DNA from: Planctomycetota bacterium
GTDB taxonomy: Bacteria > Planctomycetota > Planctomycetia > Pirellulales > Pirellulaceae
NCBI GenBank assembly: GCA_027622275.1
Contig: JAQBZB010000073.1
Coordinates: 1-33,981, forward strand
DNA: 33,981 nt
Direction of reading: 5' to 3'
This document shows positions 1-8,849 of this stretch, in pieces; the stretch's first letter is position 1, and each line of letters starts with the position of its first letter. The position numbers were made by a program, and so were the translations under genes. The notes under the pieces were generated by a model, which searched no databases, was not told the origin of the DNA, and was given only the letters and a program-made list of their open reading frames with translations.

Positions 1-3000
1 GGTTGGAATACCGATTATCTTGCCCGAGTCCTTGGACTACAAAAGACTTAGTGTGCGTTTGCCGTGGCGTAACACCCGTGATGGGCACGGCTCCCACTGG
101 TCCGCTCAGCACCAAATCTTCCGGCCTTAGAGTGGTCAATTCTCGACTGAAGAAGAACCTCATCTCAGTTTGGCCCGGCAGAAACCTGTCGCGAGGTAGA
201 TGCCAAATGACAGCAAACTGTTCGTGGGAAAACTCGTGCGCTCCGATATCAACTGTGCCGTCAGCGATGCGAGCCTCGCCAGCCAAATCGATCGGCAAAG
301 GTTCGGAAATATTACCGTCGTTATCGAGGTCGAACGTGTCGGAGGGTATGAGGTCGTTAGAACCCGTATCGATTGCCGGACTGCCGGGCAATAAATAGTA
401 GCTCCACCGGCCGTTAGCCAATTCGGTCAGGTCGCTCAACAGTGGATCAATCGGCGAAGATGCAGTACCAACCTGGTTTCCGTCAACGCCATCAATGAAA
501 CTCGGTAGCGCAATTGCGTCGCCGATTAGATTGTGGGAGCCGGATAGCGCCCCAGTTGATTGATAAATGTCTGGCCGGGATGACCCGATGTTTTGAGCGA
601 CCAGAGTGTTATTCAAGACTGTGTCGGTAGCGCTGTAGATTCCACCACCGCCATTGACAGCGGAGTTGCCGGAGAGCGTCGAGTTCGTGACAACCAGAGA
701 ATCGCCATAGCCAAAGATTCCGCCACCGCTGCTTGATGAGTTACCAGAAAACGTGGCGTTAGTGGCTGAGAGAATGCCATAGCTGAAAACGCCACCTCCT
801 TGAAATTCAGCTGAGTTGTCGAACAAAGAAGCATTCGTGACGGTCAGCGAACCGAGACTATAAATTCCGCCGCCGTTGTAACTTGATCGGTTATCGGAGA
901 GTGTTGAGTCAGATACCGTCAGCGCGTTGAAACTAGCAATCCCTCCGCCGTTGGCAAATGGTCCAGTAGCCGAATTGTCAGAGAGTTCTGAGTGCTTGAG
1001 CGTCAGCATCCCAAAACTGTAAATCCCGCCACCACTGCTTGCGGAGCCTCCCACAAGGCTCACGCCAATGAGATCGACAGAAACGCCCGGTTGGATAAAA
1101 AAGATGCGGTTGTGACCCAGCGCATCGAACGTCAACTGATCAGCTCCAGGGCCATTGATTCTTAGGTCGCCAAGAATCGGCAACTCACCGTCATCTACGG
1201 AAATCGTCCCAGTCAACCCTTCCGCAAAATGGATGGTATCCAGTTGGCTGAATGATCCAGCTAGTGCATCACCAACAGGCTGATTGCGATTTGTTGCCTC
1301 AAACGCTTCTAGGAAAGTCAAGATGCCATCATTGTCGACCTTCTCCTCAAAGCTCGTGACTGTATAGTTTCGTCCTGAGGTTCCGACGGTCTCCCCTTCC
1401 ACCGCACCAATATCGACAGTGTCGTTTTGGATTCGCACATTGCCTGACACGTCTTCGGCCAATGGTTGTCCTGTCGGGTCCAATGCCAGTTGATTATCGC
1501 CAGCGTTCAGCGCCGGGCTGCCAGGCAAAAGATGATAGCTCCAACGTCCGTCATCCAGCTGTGTTAAATCGCTTAACGCGGGATCAATGGGCGAGGAGAG
1601 GTTGCCGACGAGATTTCCGTTAACGCCGTCAACGAATGTTGACTGTCCAGTGCCATCGGCGATCAAGTTATGGGCCCCAGACAAGGCACCAGACGAGTGT
1701 CGAATGTCAGTACCGAGAAGAGCTCCGTTGCCAGCTACGATTGAATTGTTTAGTGTCCCGATCGCCGAAGATTGACCTGAGTAAAAAATCCCGCCACCAT
1801 TATTGGCTGAGTTTGCGAAGAGTGTCGAATTCGTAATCAACAGACTTTCGCTGCTGTAGATTCCACCACCTCCGTACTCCGCTGAATTGCCCAATAGCGA
1901 CGAGTTCGCGAGCACCAGTGTTCCGTCACCGTAGATCCCGCCTCCCTTTCCGTTTCGTGCGAGAACAGCATTTCTGAAGAATGTTGAGTCCGTTACCGTA
2001 ATGGTACTATCACTGTAAACCCCTCCTCCTTTGCCGTTAGACGTATTACTCGAAACAGTAGATTCGGATATTGTCAGTTCGCCGTCGCTGTAGACTCCGC
2101 CACCATCTCCGTTCGCCGAGTTACGAGAGAGTGTAGAATTGGTGACTGTCAGCGTTCCGTAGTTTGCGATCCCGCCTCCGTTCCCAGACACCCCGGAAGC
2201 CAAATTGAGGAAGAGTGTGGAGTTGGACACGACTAGTGTGCCAAGGTTGTGAATGGCACCGCCCTCACTTGCCGCTCCTCCTGTGAGACCCATCCCACTG
2301 AGACTTACCGCAACGCCTGGGTGGATTGAGAATATGCGGTTCTGTCCGCTTGCGTCGAATGTCAGAAACTCAGCGCCAGAGCCTACAATGTTCAGACTGC
2401 CGCTGATCGTTAATTCTCCGTCGTCGACCAGAATCGAACCGCTCAAACCGTCCGCAAACCGGATCGTGTCAGGCTCCGTGAAGGAGCCGGGTAAGGCATC
2501 GCCCGCCGGTTGGTTGCGCATCGCTGCGTCGAACGCTTCGGCGAAGGTTAGTACGCCGTCCATGGCGATCGTGTTTTCAAGACTCGTGACTGTGTACATC
2601 TCGGCAGATCGATGGGCCGATGCGCCTTCAACAGCTCCGATATCAACCATCCCATTTTGGATTCTGACTCCTCCCATCGCGTCCAAGGTGAGAGCCTGAC
2701 CTATCTCATCCACCGCCAGTTCATTGCTTCCTGCATCCAGTGCTGGACTGCCGGGCAAGAGATGATAGCCCCACTGGCCATTGTCGAATTGGCTTAGGCT
2801 GCCCAACAATGGGTCAATCGGCGACGAGCCGCTACCAACGTGGTTTCCGTCCGCGCCATGGGTGAAAGTCGATTGGCCTGATCCGTCGCCGACGATGTTG
2901 TGAGAGCCGGACAACGTGGCGGTAATGTAAACATCGGGTTGGGATTCGCCCCAGTTTCCGGCCACGATCGCGTTATTTAATGTCGTTGCGGATGAGGTCG

Positions 3001-3256
3001 AGATCCCGCCACCGATGCTTGACGAGTTGCCCGAGAATGTGGAATTCGTGACTGACAACGTACCTCTGTCGTTGGAAATTCCACCACCGCGACTCTTCGA
3101 CAAGTTGCCAGAAAATGTTGAGTTGGCTACCGAGAACGCCCCGAACGAGCGGCTGAAAACTCCGCCGCCGTATTCGGTGGCTGAGTTGTTCGACAAAGAC
3201 GAGTTTGTGAACGACATCGCGCCATCGCCGTTGTAGACTCCCCCGCCATTGCTGGC
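1..3256 (-). CDS. Giant beta-helix surface protein, 3' part (frameshifted; runs off left edge)
   Basis: This is the continuation of the gene that starts at 5228, in a different frame. From about 3256 down to base 1 one minus-strand frame stays open: the VDIGA motifs at about 2647, 1417 and 253 share the same phase, and I find no in-frame stop in the stretches checked. The protein is made of short rungs such as GGGIYS, LTVTNSTLSGNSA and NNSIVAGN, typical of parallel beta-helix polymorphic repeats. Each large module closes with PIDPLL...LLPGSPALDAG and then VDIGAxE, the pattern annotated as choice-of-anchor Q domain. After the last VDIGAHEF the rungs stop and a different, possibly Ig-like, segment begins and leaves the window. 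The protein is probably secreted and attached to the cell surface. There is no start codon of its own; it depends on repairing the frameshift near 3257. Confidence 0.8.
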
Positions 3257-5228
3257 GGTTATTTCTGATCGTCGAATCGATCACCGTCATAGTGCTGCAG
3301 TAAATCGCACCTCCTGCGTAAGTAGCCGAATTCCCAATCAGCAATGAGTCGGTAACTGCCAGCGCGCTATCGCTAAAGATCCCGCCACCGTTACCAGCGG
3401 AGTTGTCCAAGACCGTAGAGCTTGTGACATTTAGCGTGCCAGAGGCATTGTAAACCCCACCGCCGTTGTTGGTCGCGGAGTTACCCAAGAAACTCGAGTC
3501 CGCGATAGTTAGATCGCCTTGGCTAGAGACCCCCCCACCGTCACTCATGCTTGAGTTGTCAAAGAAAGTTGAGTTCGTGATTGCCAATGTGCCGCTATTG
3601 TGAACACCACCACCAGCTGCACTCGCCATGTTCTTCGTTATGGTTGAGAGCGTGATCGTCAAATTACCTGCGTTGTGAACGCCACCACCATAGTCAGACG
3701 ATCCGCGAGTAATCGTCAGGCCGGAGAGCGTCACGTCGTCGGTGACTCTGAACACTCGACTGCGACTATCGGCGTCGACAGTCAAGGAAGACAACGTCGA
3801 GGCGTCGATCGCAATGGGATTGCGGAGCCACAATTCTTGTCCATCCAAAGTAATTGTCGCACCATCGAGATTGGCATTAAAGGTGACCGTGCCATCACCG
3901 ATTCCAGACTGAGAATAATAGATGGCTTCGCGGAGTGTGATTTCATCGTCATACAGATCAAACTCGTCATCTATGGCGGAAACGGCCAATGACGGCGTCT
4001 CACGCCCGACGGCCGGCGGCCCTTGATACTCATAGGCACCGATATCGACAGTGCCATCGGCGATGCGCGGGCTACCGGTTAGATCGACGAGCAGTGGATC
4101 GCCGCCCATGTCGACGGCCATCGAGTTGCTGCCCCCGTTAACTGCGCGCGATCTGTCGGTCAGCCGCAAGTCACCCAGATCGTCATCCCCAGTGCCCCAT
4201 ACGCCATCTGCCCCAGCCGAAGGCGATTGCACAAAACCGGGATCGAGACTGATTACGCTAGTCGAGTCGCTGTAGCTGCCCCGGATGTCTTGCTCGGAGT
4301 TCAAAGACACGATCGAATTTGCGATCGTTAGCACGCCAAATTCGTTGGAAACCCCACCGCCAGAGTTGCCCGAAAGCGTGGAGTTCGTGACTTTCATGTT
4401 GCCTTGCCGGTTGTATGCCCCACCGCCATCACTCCTGGCTGAATTGCCTGCGAGCAACGAGTTCGCGACCGTAAGCGTGCCAGAGACGTTGTGAATCCCG
4501 CCACCGTAGAGAACGGCGGAGTTACCCTTTAATATGGAATTCGTGACTGTCAGAGTGTCGCCTCGATTGTATAGACCGCCGCCATAACTAGCCGAGTTGC
4601 CGTAGATGGTTGAGTTGGCGATCGTCAGCGTACCGTCTATCTTGTAGACGCCACCGCCACTATTTTTTTCCATATGGATGTGAGAGGAGTTAGTGGGGTC
4701 GTTCGCGTTTCCTCCCGTGATCGAAATACCATCAATGCCAACATTGCCCCCACCAGAATAGACGACCGTATAAGCGTTGTCGGAAGTGTCTTCAGTTACG
4801 CCGAGAACACCCGACAAAATCGTCTGGCGGGTCGACCAGTCGCGGGCGTCGAGTGTGTCTTCAGTACCCGCGAAGCCGCCGAAAAGAGTTACGCCATCTA
4901 TCAGTGAAAAGGAGGCTGACCGAGCGTCGCCGCTTTCTAAACGTGCTGTAGGTGTATACGTACCTTCGGCAATCCAGATTGCATCGATGTCGTTGGTCCC
5001 GTCGGCATCCGTATTGAACGCCGCGGCTTGCGTAAACGCGTCTTGAAGGTCATTGTAAGCAGAGCCCCAAGCTTGGCCCGTGCCACCGTTCGCCGCGTCG
5101 GCATCGACCATCAACACCGCCAGCATCCGCCGGTCCTCGAGCGGCTCCAGCAGGAGTCTGCGTCGCCTTCGTGAAGACTGACATCTTTTCGCACGCCTTC
5201 GTCGACGCTGACGAAACGAGTTGTCCAT
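2973..5228 (-). CDS. Giant beta-helix surface protein with LEPLEDRRMLA motif, 5' part
   Basis: The start at 5228 is chosen because AAAGGAG lies 7 bases upstream; an in-frame start at 5375 lacks this. The N-terminus is very arginine-rich and carries LEPLEDRRMLA at residues 27-37, the planctomycete LEPR-XLL-type motif found at the front of large exported proteins. After that come right-handed beta-helix rungs (GGGVYN, LTITNSTFFDNSS), a first VDIGAYEYQG module end near 4035 and a second helix. After the residues STIRNN (near 3258) the frame is lost: the rungs resume in another frame from 3256, and the apparent last 90 or so residues to 2973 are Arg/Trp-rich out-of-frame translation. The intact product would exceed 1700 residues. 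The likely role is a surface adhesin or polysaccharide-interacting protein; the exact function cannot be read from the sequence. Confidence 0.85.
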   Translation of the reverse strand: MDNSFRQRRRRRAKRCQSSRRRRRLLLEPLEDRRMLAVLMVDADAANGGTGQAWGSAYNDLQDAFTQAAAFNTDADGTNDIDAIWIAEGTYTPTARLESGDARSASFSLIDGVTLFGGFAGTEDTLDARDWSTRQTILSGVLGVTEDTSDNAYTVVYSGGGNVGIDGISITGGNANDPTNSSHIHMEKNSGGGVYKIDGTLTIANSTIYGNSASYGGGLYNRGDTLTVTNSILKGNSAVLYGGGIHNVSGTLTVANSLLAGNSARSDGGGAYNRQGNMKVTNSTLSGNSGGGVSNEFGVLTIANSIVSLNSEQDIRGSYSDSTSVISLDPGFVQSPSAGADGVWGTGDDDLGDLRLTDRSRAVNGGSNSMAVDMGGDPLLVDLTGSPRIADGTVDIGAYEYQGPPAVGRETPSLAVSAIDDEFDLYDDEITLREAIYYSQSGIGDGTVTFNANLDGATITLDGQELWLRNPIAIDASTLSSLTVDADSRSRVFRVTDDVTLSGLTITRGSSDYGGGVHNAGNLTITLSTITKNMASAAGGGVHNSGTLAITNSTFFDNSSMSDGGGVSSQGDLTIADSSFLGNSATNNGGGVYNASGTLNVTSSTVLDNSAGNGGGIFSDSALAVTDSLLIGNSATYAGGAIYCSTMTVIDSTIRNNRQQWRGSLQRRWRDVVHKLVFVEQLSHRIRRRSFQPLVRGVLGSQLNIFWQLVEESRWWNFQRQRYVVSHEFHILGQLVKHRWRDLDLIRNDIK

Positions 5229-5371
5229 CTGCTTGCTCCTTTGACCTACGGACGCCGCCGTACGGTCAGTGATACGACGGATCTTCTGTGATGTTCCAAA
5301 AAAGCATAGTTTCCGAGACTCTCGCACGTCCGAAAGCTGATCACCGCCCGCCTCGGTGACTTCCAGTTTGC

Positions 5372-5908
5372 TCACTTCACGGCACGTGGTGATACCACTG
5401 GCGTCGTGCCACTGCCCGCTGCCACAATGCAGGTACGCGACGCATTATAGCTGAACAACTGTCTGCCGGTCTGTAGGCAACCTGTAAAGCACTTAAGAGA
5501 AGCCAGTTTCTTGTACGCGACGCATCGCCATTCAGATCCGCTGGATGGAACGCCCGTGAATCTGGAGCGGATGGACGTGTGGCCGATGGAGACACCCGCA
5601 ATCGCACGCCTGCCGATTTTCTTATGCTTACGAATCGTGTCCTGAACATTTCTGCAATGAACTCGCTTCAGCCACGCTACGAATTGAGCTTGGTTCGACC
5701 AATCAAAGTCGCCGATTTCGCCAATCGCCGAAAGGCATGTCTGCTGAATGATGTCCGGCGAGTCAGCGCTTGCTCTCAGAGTACCATCAATCTCCGCTTC
5801 CGTTATCGTCGGAATGTACGAGCGGTACGGGTCCGGCAATTTCCGGATTGCGTCGCGGTCCATCATACTCAACTGGCGCGATACTTGCTTCCCTGAAAGC
5901 AAATGCAC
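5372..5908 (-). pseudogene. Truncated ECF-type RNA polymerase sigma factor (region 2 only)
   Basis: The first 100 or so residues resemble an ECF sigma region 2: SPDIIQQTCLSAIGEIGDFD, then FVAWLKRVHCRNVQDTIRKH, matching the family pattern of a DLxQ-type helix followed by F-x-x-WL-x-x-I-x-x-N-x-x-x-D-x-x-R. A normal protein would then have a linker and a region 4 helix-turn-helix. Here the sequence degrades after RKHKKIGRRAI, and none of the frames I read downstream shows a recognisable region 4. It sits just upstream of the giant beta-helix gene on the same strand, 144 bp from that gene's likely start. The first possible start is GTG at 5908; an ATG pair at 5866 and 5863 is an alternative. I call it a decayed gene; a short anti-sigma-like or regulatory protein is possible but unsupported. 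Confidence 0.5.
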
Positions 5909-6032
5909 CGGTTTTAGTTTCTTCCCGCCGAGTCAGGCGATTCAGACGCAAACATGCACTTTTGCTGCTTCAGAATGACGATACTGCCTCGACTTGCCTG
6001 AATTGCTCGCTCAATCGCACGCGGAAATGACG

Positions 6033-6170
6033 CTAGCCCGGATTATTCATCGGCCGCCTGGCGCTAGCGTGCGGCTGATTTGCGCGATGTTTTGGGCAAG
6101 ATAGCCGTAACTCTTTTTACAAACGTATGTTTTGAAGAATACTCACCGGTTCATGAATAATCCGGGCTAG
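6033..6170. mobile_element. 138-bp MITE-like element with perfect 18-bp terminal inverted repeats
   Basis: CTAGCCCGGATTATTCAT at 6033-6050 is the exact reverse complement of 6153-6170. The 102 bp between encode nothing I recognise. The size and structure fit a non-autonomous miniature element or a long-range hairpin repeat. No target-site duplication is obvious. It lies in the degraded intergenic stretch between the sigma remnant and the VWA fragment. Apart from this element and the hairpin at 6544-6566, I see nothing supportable in 5909-6598. Confidence 0.6.
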
Positions 6171-6543
6171 GTGTGACACACCGGCCGTCGCTGAGATGTG
6201 TCGCTGACCTGATTCGCGAGTTCCGCTGGAATTCATCCAGTCGCGCAGTCGAAAAGACGATGGACGCGATCTGGCTTGCGCACTCATGAGGGCGTGTCCT
6301 CGGTCAGTTAGCCGAAATTCTTGCGCGCTCTGACGACAACACGACGACGACACCGACGCATTTGTGCCTCAGCCCTAACATGCGGCGGTGGCGCACACCT
6401 CCTGCACGTGGCAAGTTGCGTTTACCTGCGTCGGTGAAATCGACCGAACGCAGTGAACGCGTGTAGTCATCCTGATTTTCGAGCCCTTCAACGCCCCCTG
6501 ACCGAGCGTGGCCAAGATGATGCACTCGCGACTTTGCTAAGTG

Positions 6544-6566
6544 ACCGAGGACAAAACGTCCTCGGT
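6544..6566 (+). terminator. Rho-independent-like terminator hairpin
   Basis: ACCGAGGAC (6544-6552) pairs perfectly with GTCCTCGGT (6558-6566) around a 5-base AAAAC loop. It is followed by AGTTTT on the plus strand. The 9-bp GC-rich stem and short T-run fit an intrinsic terminator reading left to right. No intact gene lies directly upstream, so it may be left over from a lost gene. Confidence 0.45.
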
Positions 6567-6598
6567 AGTTTTAGCGCAACCAAAAACTCCACCAGCGA

Positions 6599-6916
6599 TT
6601 GCGTCCGAATCCCGCAACAGCTTGCACTGACACGCAAGGACAGACGAAGCAACTCTGCCTGTCCGATCCGAAACGTATCGAACTAACGGGTGGCGGTGGT
6701 ACGAACATGGCCGCCATCGTCGCGGAAGTCCTGCAAACTCGACCTCAGCCGCAGATGATCTTGATCTGCACCGATGGTCATACTCCGTGGCCCACACAAG
6801 ACCCCGGCATTCCCGTCGTTGCCTGCCTCACGTACCCACGGGCTACGTTGCCCGAGTTTTATCAACCACCGACCTGGATTCCGATTGTTGAACTTTGCAA
6901 AGGAGACCTGACATGA
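6599..6916 (+). pseudogene. 3' fragment of a VWA-like metallopeptidase (DUF2201 / COG3864 type)
   Basis: From about 6656 the frame reads DPKRIELTGGGGTNM, then ILICTDGHTPWP, then PGIPVVACL. This matches the C-terminal von Willebrand A-like part of the predicted metal-dependent peptidases usually paired with MoxR-type ATPases: GGGGTDM carries metal-site residues and TDGxTPWP is a family signature. The whole N-terminal metallopeptidase part is absent, and the upstream sequence in this frame looks non-coding. The fragment ends at TGA in an ATGA overlap with the next small gene, an arrangement inherited from an intact operon. It is therefore probably the surviving 3' end of a gene cut by a deletion or insertion. 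Confidence 0.55.
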
Positions 6917-7152
6917 CCACCTTGGAACGAAAACTGTTCGAGCGCGCTGTCACCGCATTAGTCTGTGCGTTGGCCCATGACGAAGCCGCTCAGGACGACG
7001 CCGCTCAGGACGACGCCGCTCAGGACGACGCCGCTCAGGACGACGCCGACGCAGAGACATTGACGGAACTTCGCGGACATTGGATTGACGACGCCCACAA
7101 GGTTGTCGATAAGGCTGAGAGACTTGGAATCTGGGGCGACTTCGATGAGTAA
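6913..7152 (+). CDS. Small hypothetical protein with AAQDD tandem repeat
   Basis: This gene encodes 79 residues, starting at ATG 6913 with AAGGAG 8 bases upstream and an ATGA overlap with the VWA fragment, which implies translational coupling. The N-terminus (TTLERKLFERAVTALVCAL) and C-terminus (LRGHWIDDAHKVVDKAERLG) look like amphipathic helices. They are joined by a very acidic linker made of four exact copies of a 15-bp unit encoding AAQDD. The end overlaps the start of the recombinase gene by 8 bp. I do not recognise the family. By position it may have been an accessory protein of the VWA/MoxR-type operon. Confidence 0.55.
   Translation: MTTLERKLFERAVTALVCALAHDEAAQDDAAQDDAAQDDAAQDDADAETLTELRGHWIDDAHKVVDKAERLGIWGDFDE
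6985..7044 (+). repeat. 15-bp tandem repeat, four exact copies
   Basis: The unit GCCGCTCAGGACGAC occurs at 6985, 7000, 7015 and 7030 with no mismatch. It keeps the reading frame of the small gene and encodes AAQDD. The lack of divergence between copies suggests recent expansion, and copy number may vary between strains. Confidence 0.95.
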
Positions 7153-7609
7153 TTTGGTTGCATACTACCGTGTGAGTACCCAGAGGCAAAAACGCTCCGG
7201 GCTCGGATTGGAAGCTCAACAAGCCGCCGTTGGGAGCTATTCGCGTGAAAGTGGCGGCACCATCTTGGCCGAGTACTCGGAGGCTGAATCTGGACGGAAA
7301 GCAGACAGGCCCGAATTAACAAAGGCCATCGCCCACGCCAAGCGAGGAGGTGCCACACTCGTTGTTGCAAAGCTCAATCGGCTAAGTCGGAATGCCAGGT
7401 TTCTGCTGACGCTCGAGGACTCGGTCTTGCCGCTGGTGTTCTGCGATCTCCCTGGTGCCAACGAACTGATTGTCGGCATCATGGCGGTGATCGCGGAAGA
7501 CGAATGCCGGCGAACAAGCGCGCACACCAAAGCCGCGATTGATTCCGCCAGTCTGCAGCATCTGCATCGCCGCGGTTTGTTCACATTCGCTTACACAATC
7601 GAGTCGTGA
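7145..7609 (+). pseudogene. Truncated serine recombinase (resolvase/invertase N-terminal domain)
   Basis: The start at 7145 gives MSNLVAYYRVSTQRQ with the catalytic serine in YRVST. The resolvase-domain motifs follow in order: GLGLEAQ, RPELTKAI, LVVAKLNRLSRN and ELIVGIMAVIAEDECRR. The protein stops about 154 residues in, soon after TKAAIDSA. Family members continue with a long helix and a DNA-binding domain (helix-turn-helix or recombinase/zinc-ribbon), which are missing, so this copy probably cannot recombine alone. It overlaps the small upstream gene by 8 bp. It belongs to the degraded accessory patch, and 7610-7777 after it holds nothing I can identify. Confidence 0.7.
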
Positions 7610-7777
7610 GCACCGCCGGTTGATCGGCGATCTGCCGAATCTCGATCCGATGTCGGGAGCATCAATCAGAACACGTACTTGATTTCGTAAACGAGATTCC
7701 GCTGGGTTCGACGGAAGTTGAAGTTTGGTCGCTTTAGTCGCTTATGTCGCACGTCGGCATTGATTGCTTTCGTCTAG

Positions 7778-8029
7778 CTACTTTCGCTCAGTCGCTCGCA
7801 CCATCGCCACGATGCCGGCCTTCACCGCTTCGGACAACTCGGACCAATGGTCGATGATTGATTGCAGATCGGGGTCGATCGGGGCGTGATCAAGATCAAC
7901 TGCTGCGCCTGACGCTGCGCGGTCGACTGGCAGCGAGTCTAACGTGTTAGTTGCGAGCGGTTTAGAAGAATCCCCAAATTGATGAAGAGTCAATTGCGCT
8001 GCCAATTGAGCGATCGGGGCGTGAGGCAC
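7778..8029 (-). pseudogene. Possible remnant of an integrase-associated reading frame
   Basis: The frame ends in DPDLQSIIDHWSELSEAVKAG then IVAMVRA. This resembles the short tail (aspartate-rich, W-x-x-L, then a hydrophobic helix) that I recall at or after planctomycete site-specific integrase genes. The only start in the frame is a weak GTG at 8029, and the open frame reaches back only to a stop at 8144-8146. No integrase catalytic domain is present. The recognition is weak and it may not be coding. Confidence 0.22.
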
Positions 8030-8276
8030 GGCTGGGCGGTGCCTAAAAGTGAATGGTTTAGCAAGATCCGACTCAGACGAAAGCCCTTCGCTGCGCAGGC
8101 TCGATGCCGTTCGTATCTCCTCCTTAAGCTCTACCGGAGCAGATTATTTGCATTTTTCGGCAAAAGCGGAAAAATCCGCAAGTTCTTCCCAATTTGACAC
8201 GATATATGAGGGCAGACACGAACAGCGGACGTCGGCGCAGCGGGCGTTCGGACTCTCTTGATCGAGGAACGGTTGT

Positions 8277-8849
8277 ATGTCTCACAAGTCGCTCTTGACG
8301 GCCTTGAACGTATTGCTGGCCTGCACGGCGCTAAGCAGCACCGGCTGCATCGGCTTCCAGCAACCGACGCTTGGCATTCTGTCCATTCCCATTCCGGTGA
8401 GTCCCTACTTCCAAGACAAGAAGGAAGACGAGTTCTGGATTAAAGAACGGTACGATACCGTTCCGATTCTCGGACCTCTCTCGGCGGGGGGGCCGACAGT
8501 CGCTCTCGATCCGCCGAGCGATGACGAGGTGCTGCACGCGTTGCAGAGAGCGAGGCCGATCGAAGGTGGATTGCCTTACTTGCACGAAACCCAATGGAAC
8601 AACATGCGGATCGTGAAAGAGAAGATCGCGGACTATGTCGACCCGCCGCGGTTCATTCCGCTCATCGGACCTGCTCAACTGCATCACGCTCATTACAAAT
8701 GCACGGTCTACTTCTCGGAAGTCACCAACATTGGTTGGCCGATTCCGCATCAGCTGAAGAACGAAGACGCCGTTGAAGTGATCTATATCGACCACAATCA
8801 CTTCCACATGGTTGGCAATGTCGATGCCGGCGTGAACACGAACTACTAG
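8277..8849 (+). CDS. Planctomycete conserved putative lipoprotein
   Basis: This gene encodes 190 residues from ATG 8277, with GAGG 10 bases upstream. The N-terminus is a signal peptide (MSHKSLLTALNVLLACTAL) ending at SSTGC, an imperfect lipobox with Ser at position -3, so membrane anchoring by lipid is likely but not certain. The C-terminal half holds the conserved block IGPAQLHHAHYKCTVYFSE, then GWPIPH, then VIYIDHNHFHMVGN, rich in His and aromatic residues. I recognise this as a family seen repeatedly in planctomycetes with no assigned function. It is followed by a strong hairpin and faces the sigma factor gene tail to tail. Confidence 0.75.
   Translation: MSHKSLLTALNVLLACTALSSTGCIGFQQPTLGILSIPIPVSPYFQDKKEDEFWIKERYDTVPILGPLSAGGPTVALDPPSDDEVLHALQRARPIEGGLPYLHETQWNNMRIVKEKIADYVDPPRFIPLIGPAQLHHAHYKCTVYFSEVTNIGWPIPHQLKNEDAVEVIYIDHNHFHMVGNVDAGVNTNY

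Noticed and set aside
600-4700. Regularly spaced short repeats suggestive of a CRISPR array
   Set aside because: The repeats are degenerate, in frame, and encode beta-helix rungs (GGGxYN, NSTxxxNSA); spacing follows protein rungs, not repeat-spacer units.
5228-5375. Start of the beta-helix gene at 5375
   Set aside because: An in-frame start exists there, but the Shine-Dalgarno and the basic LEPLEDRRMLA leader point to 5228.
8049-8261. Short plus-strand frames before the lipoprotein gene
   Set aside because: They have no ribosome site and no motif; the stretch more likely holds decayed sequence and the lipoprotein promoter.
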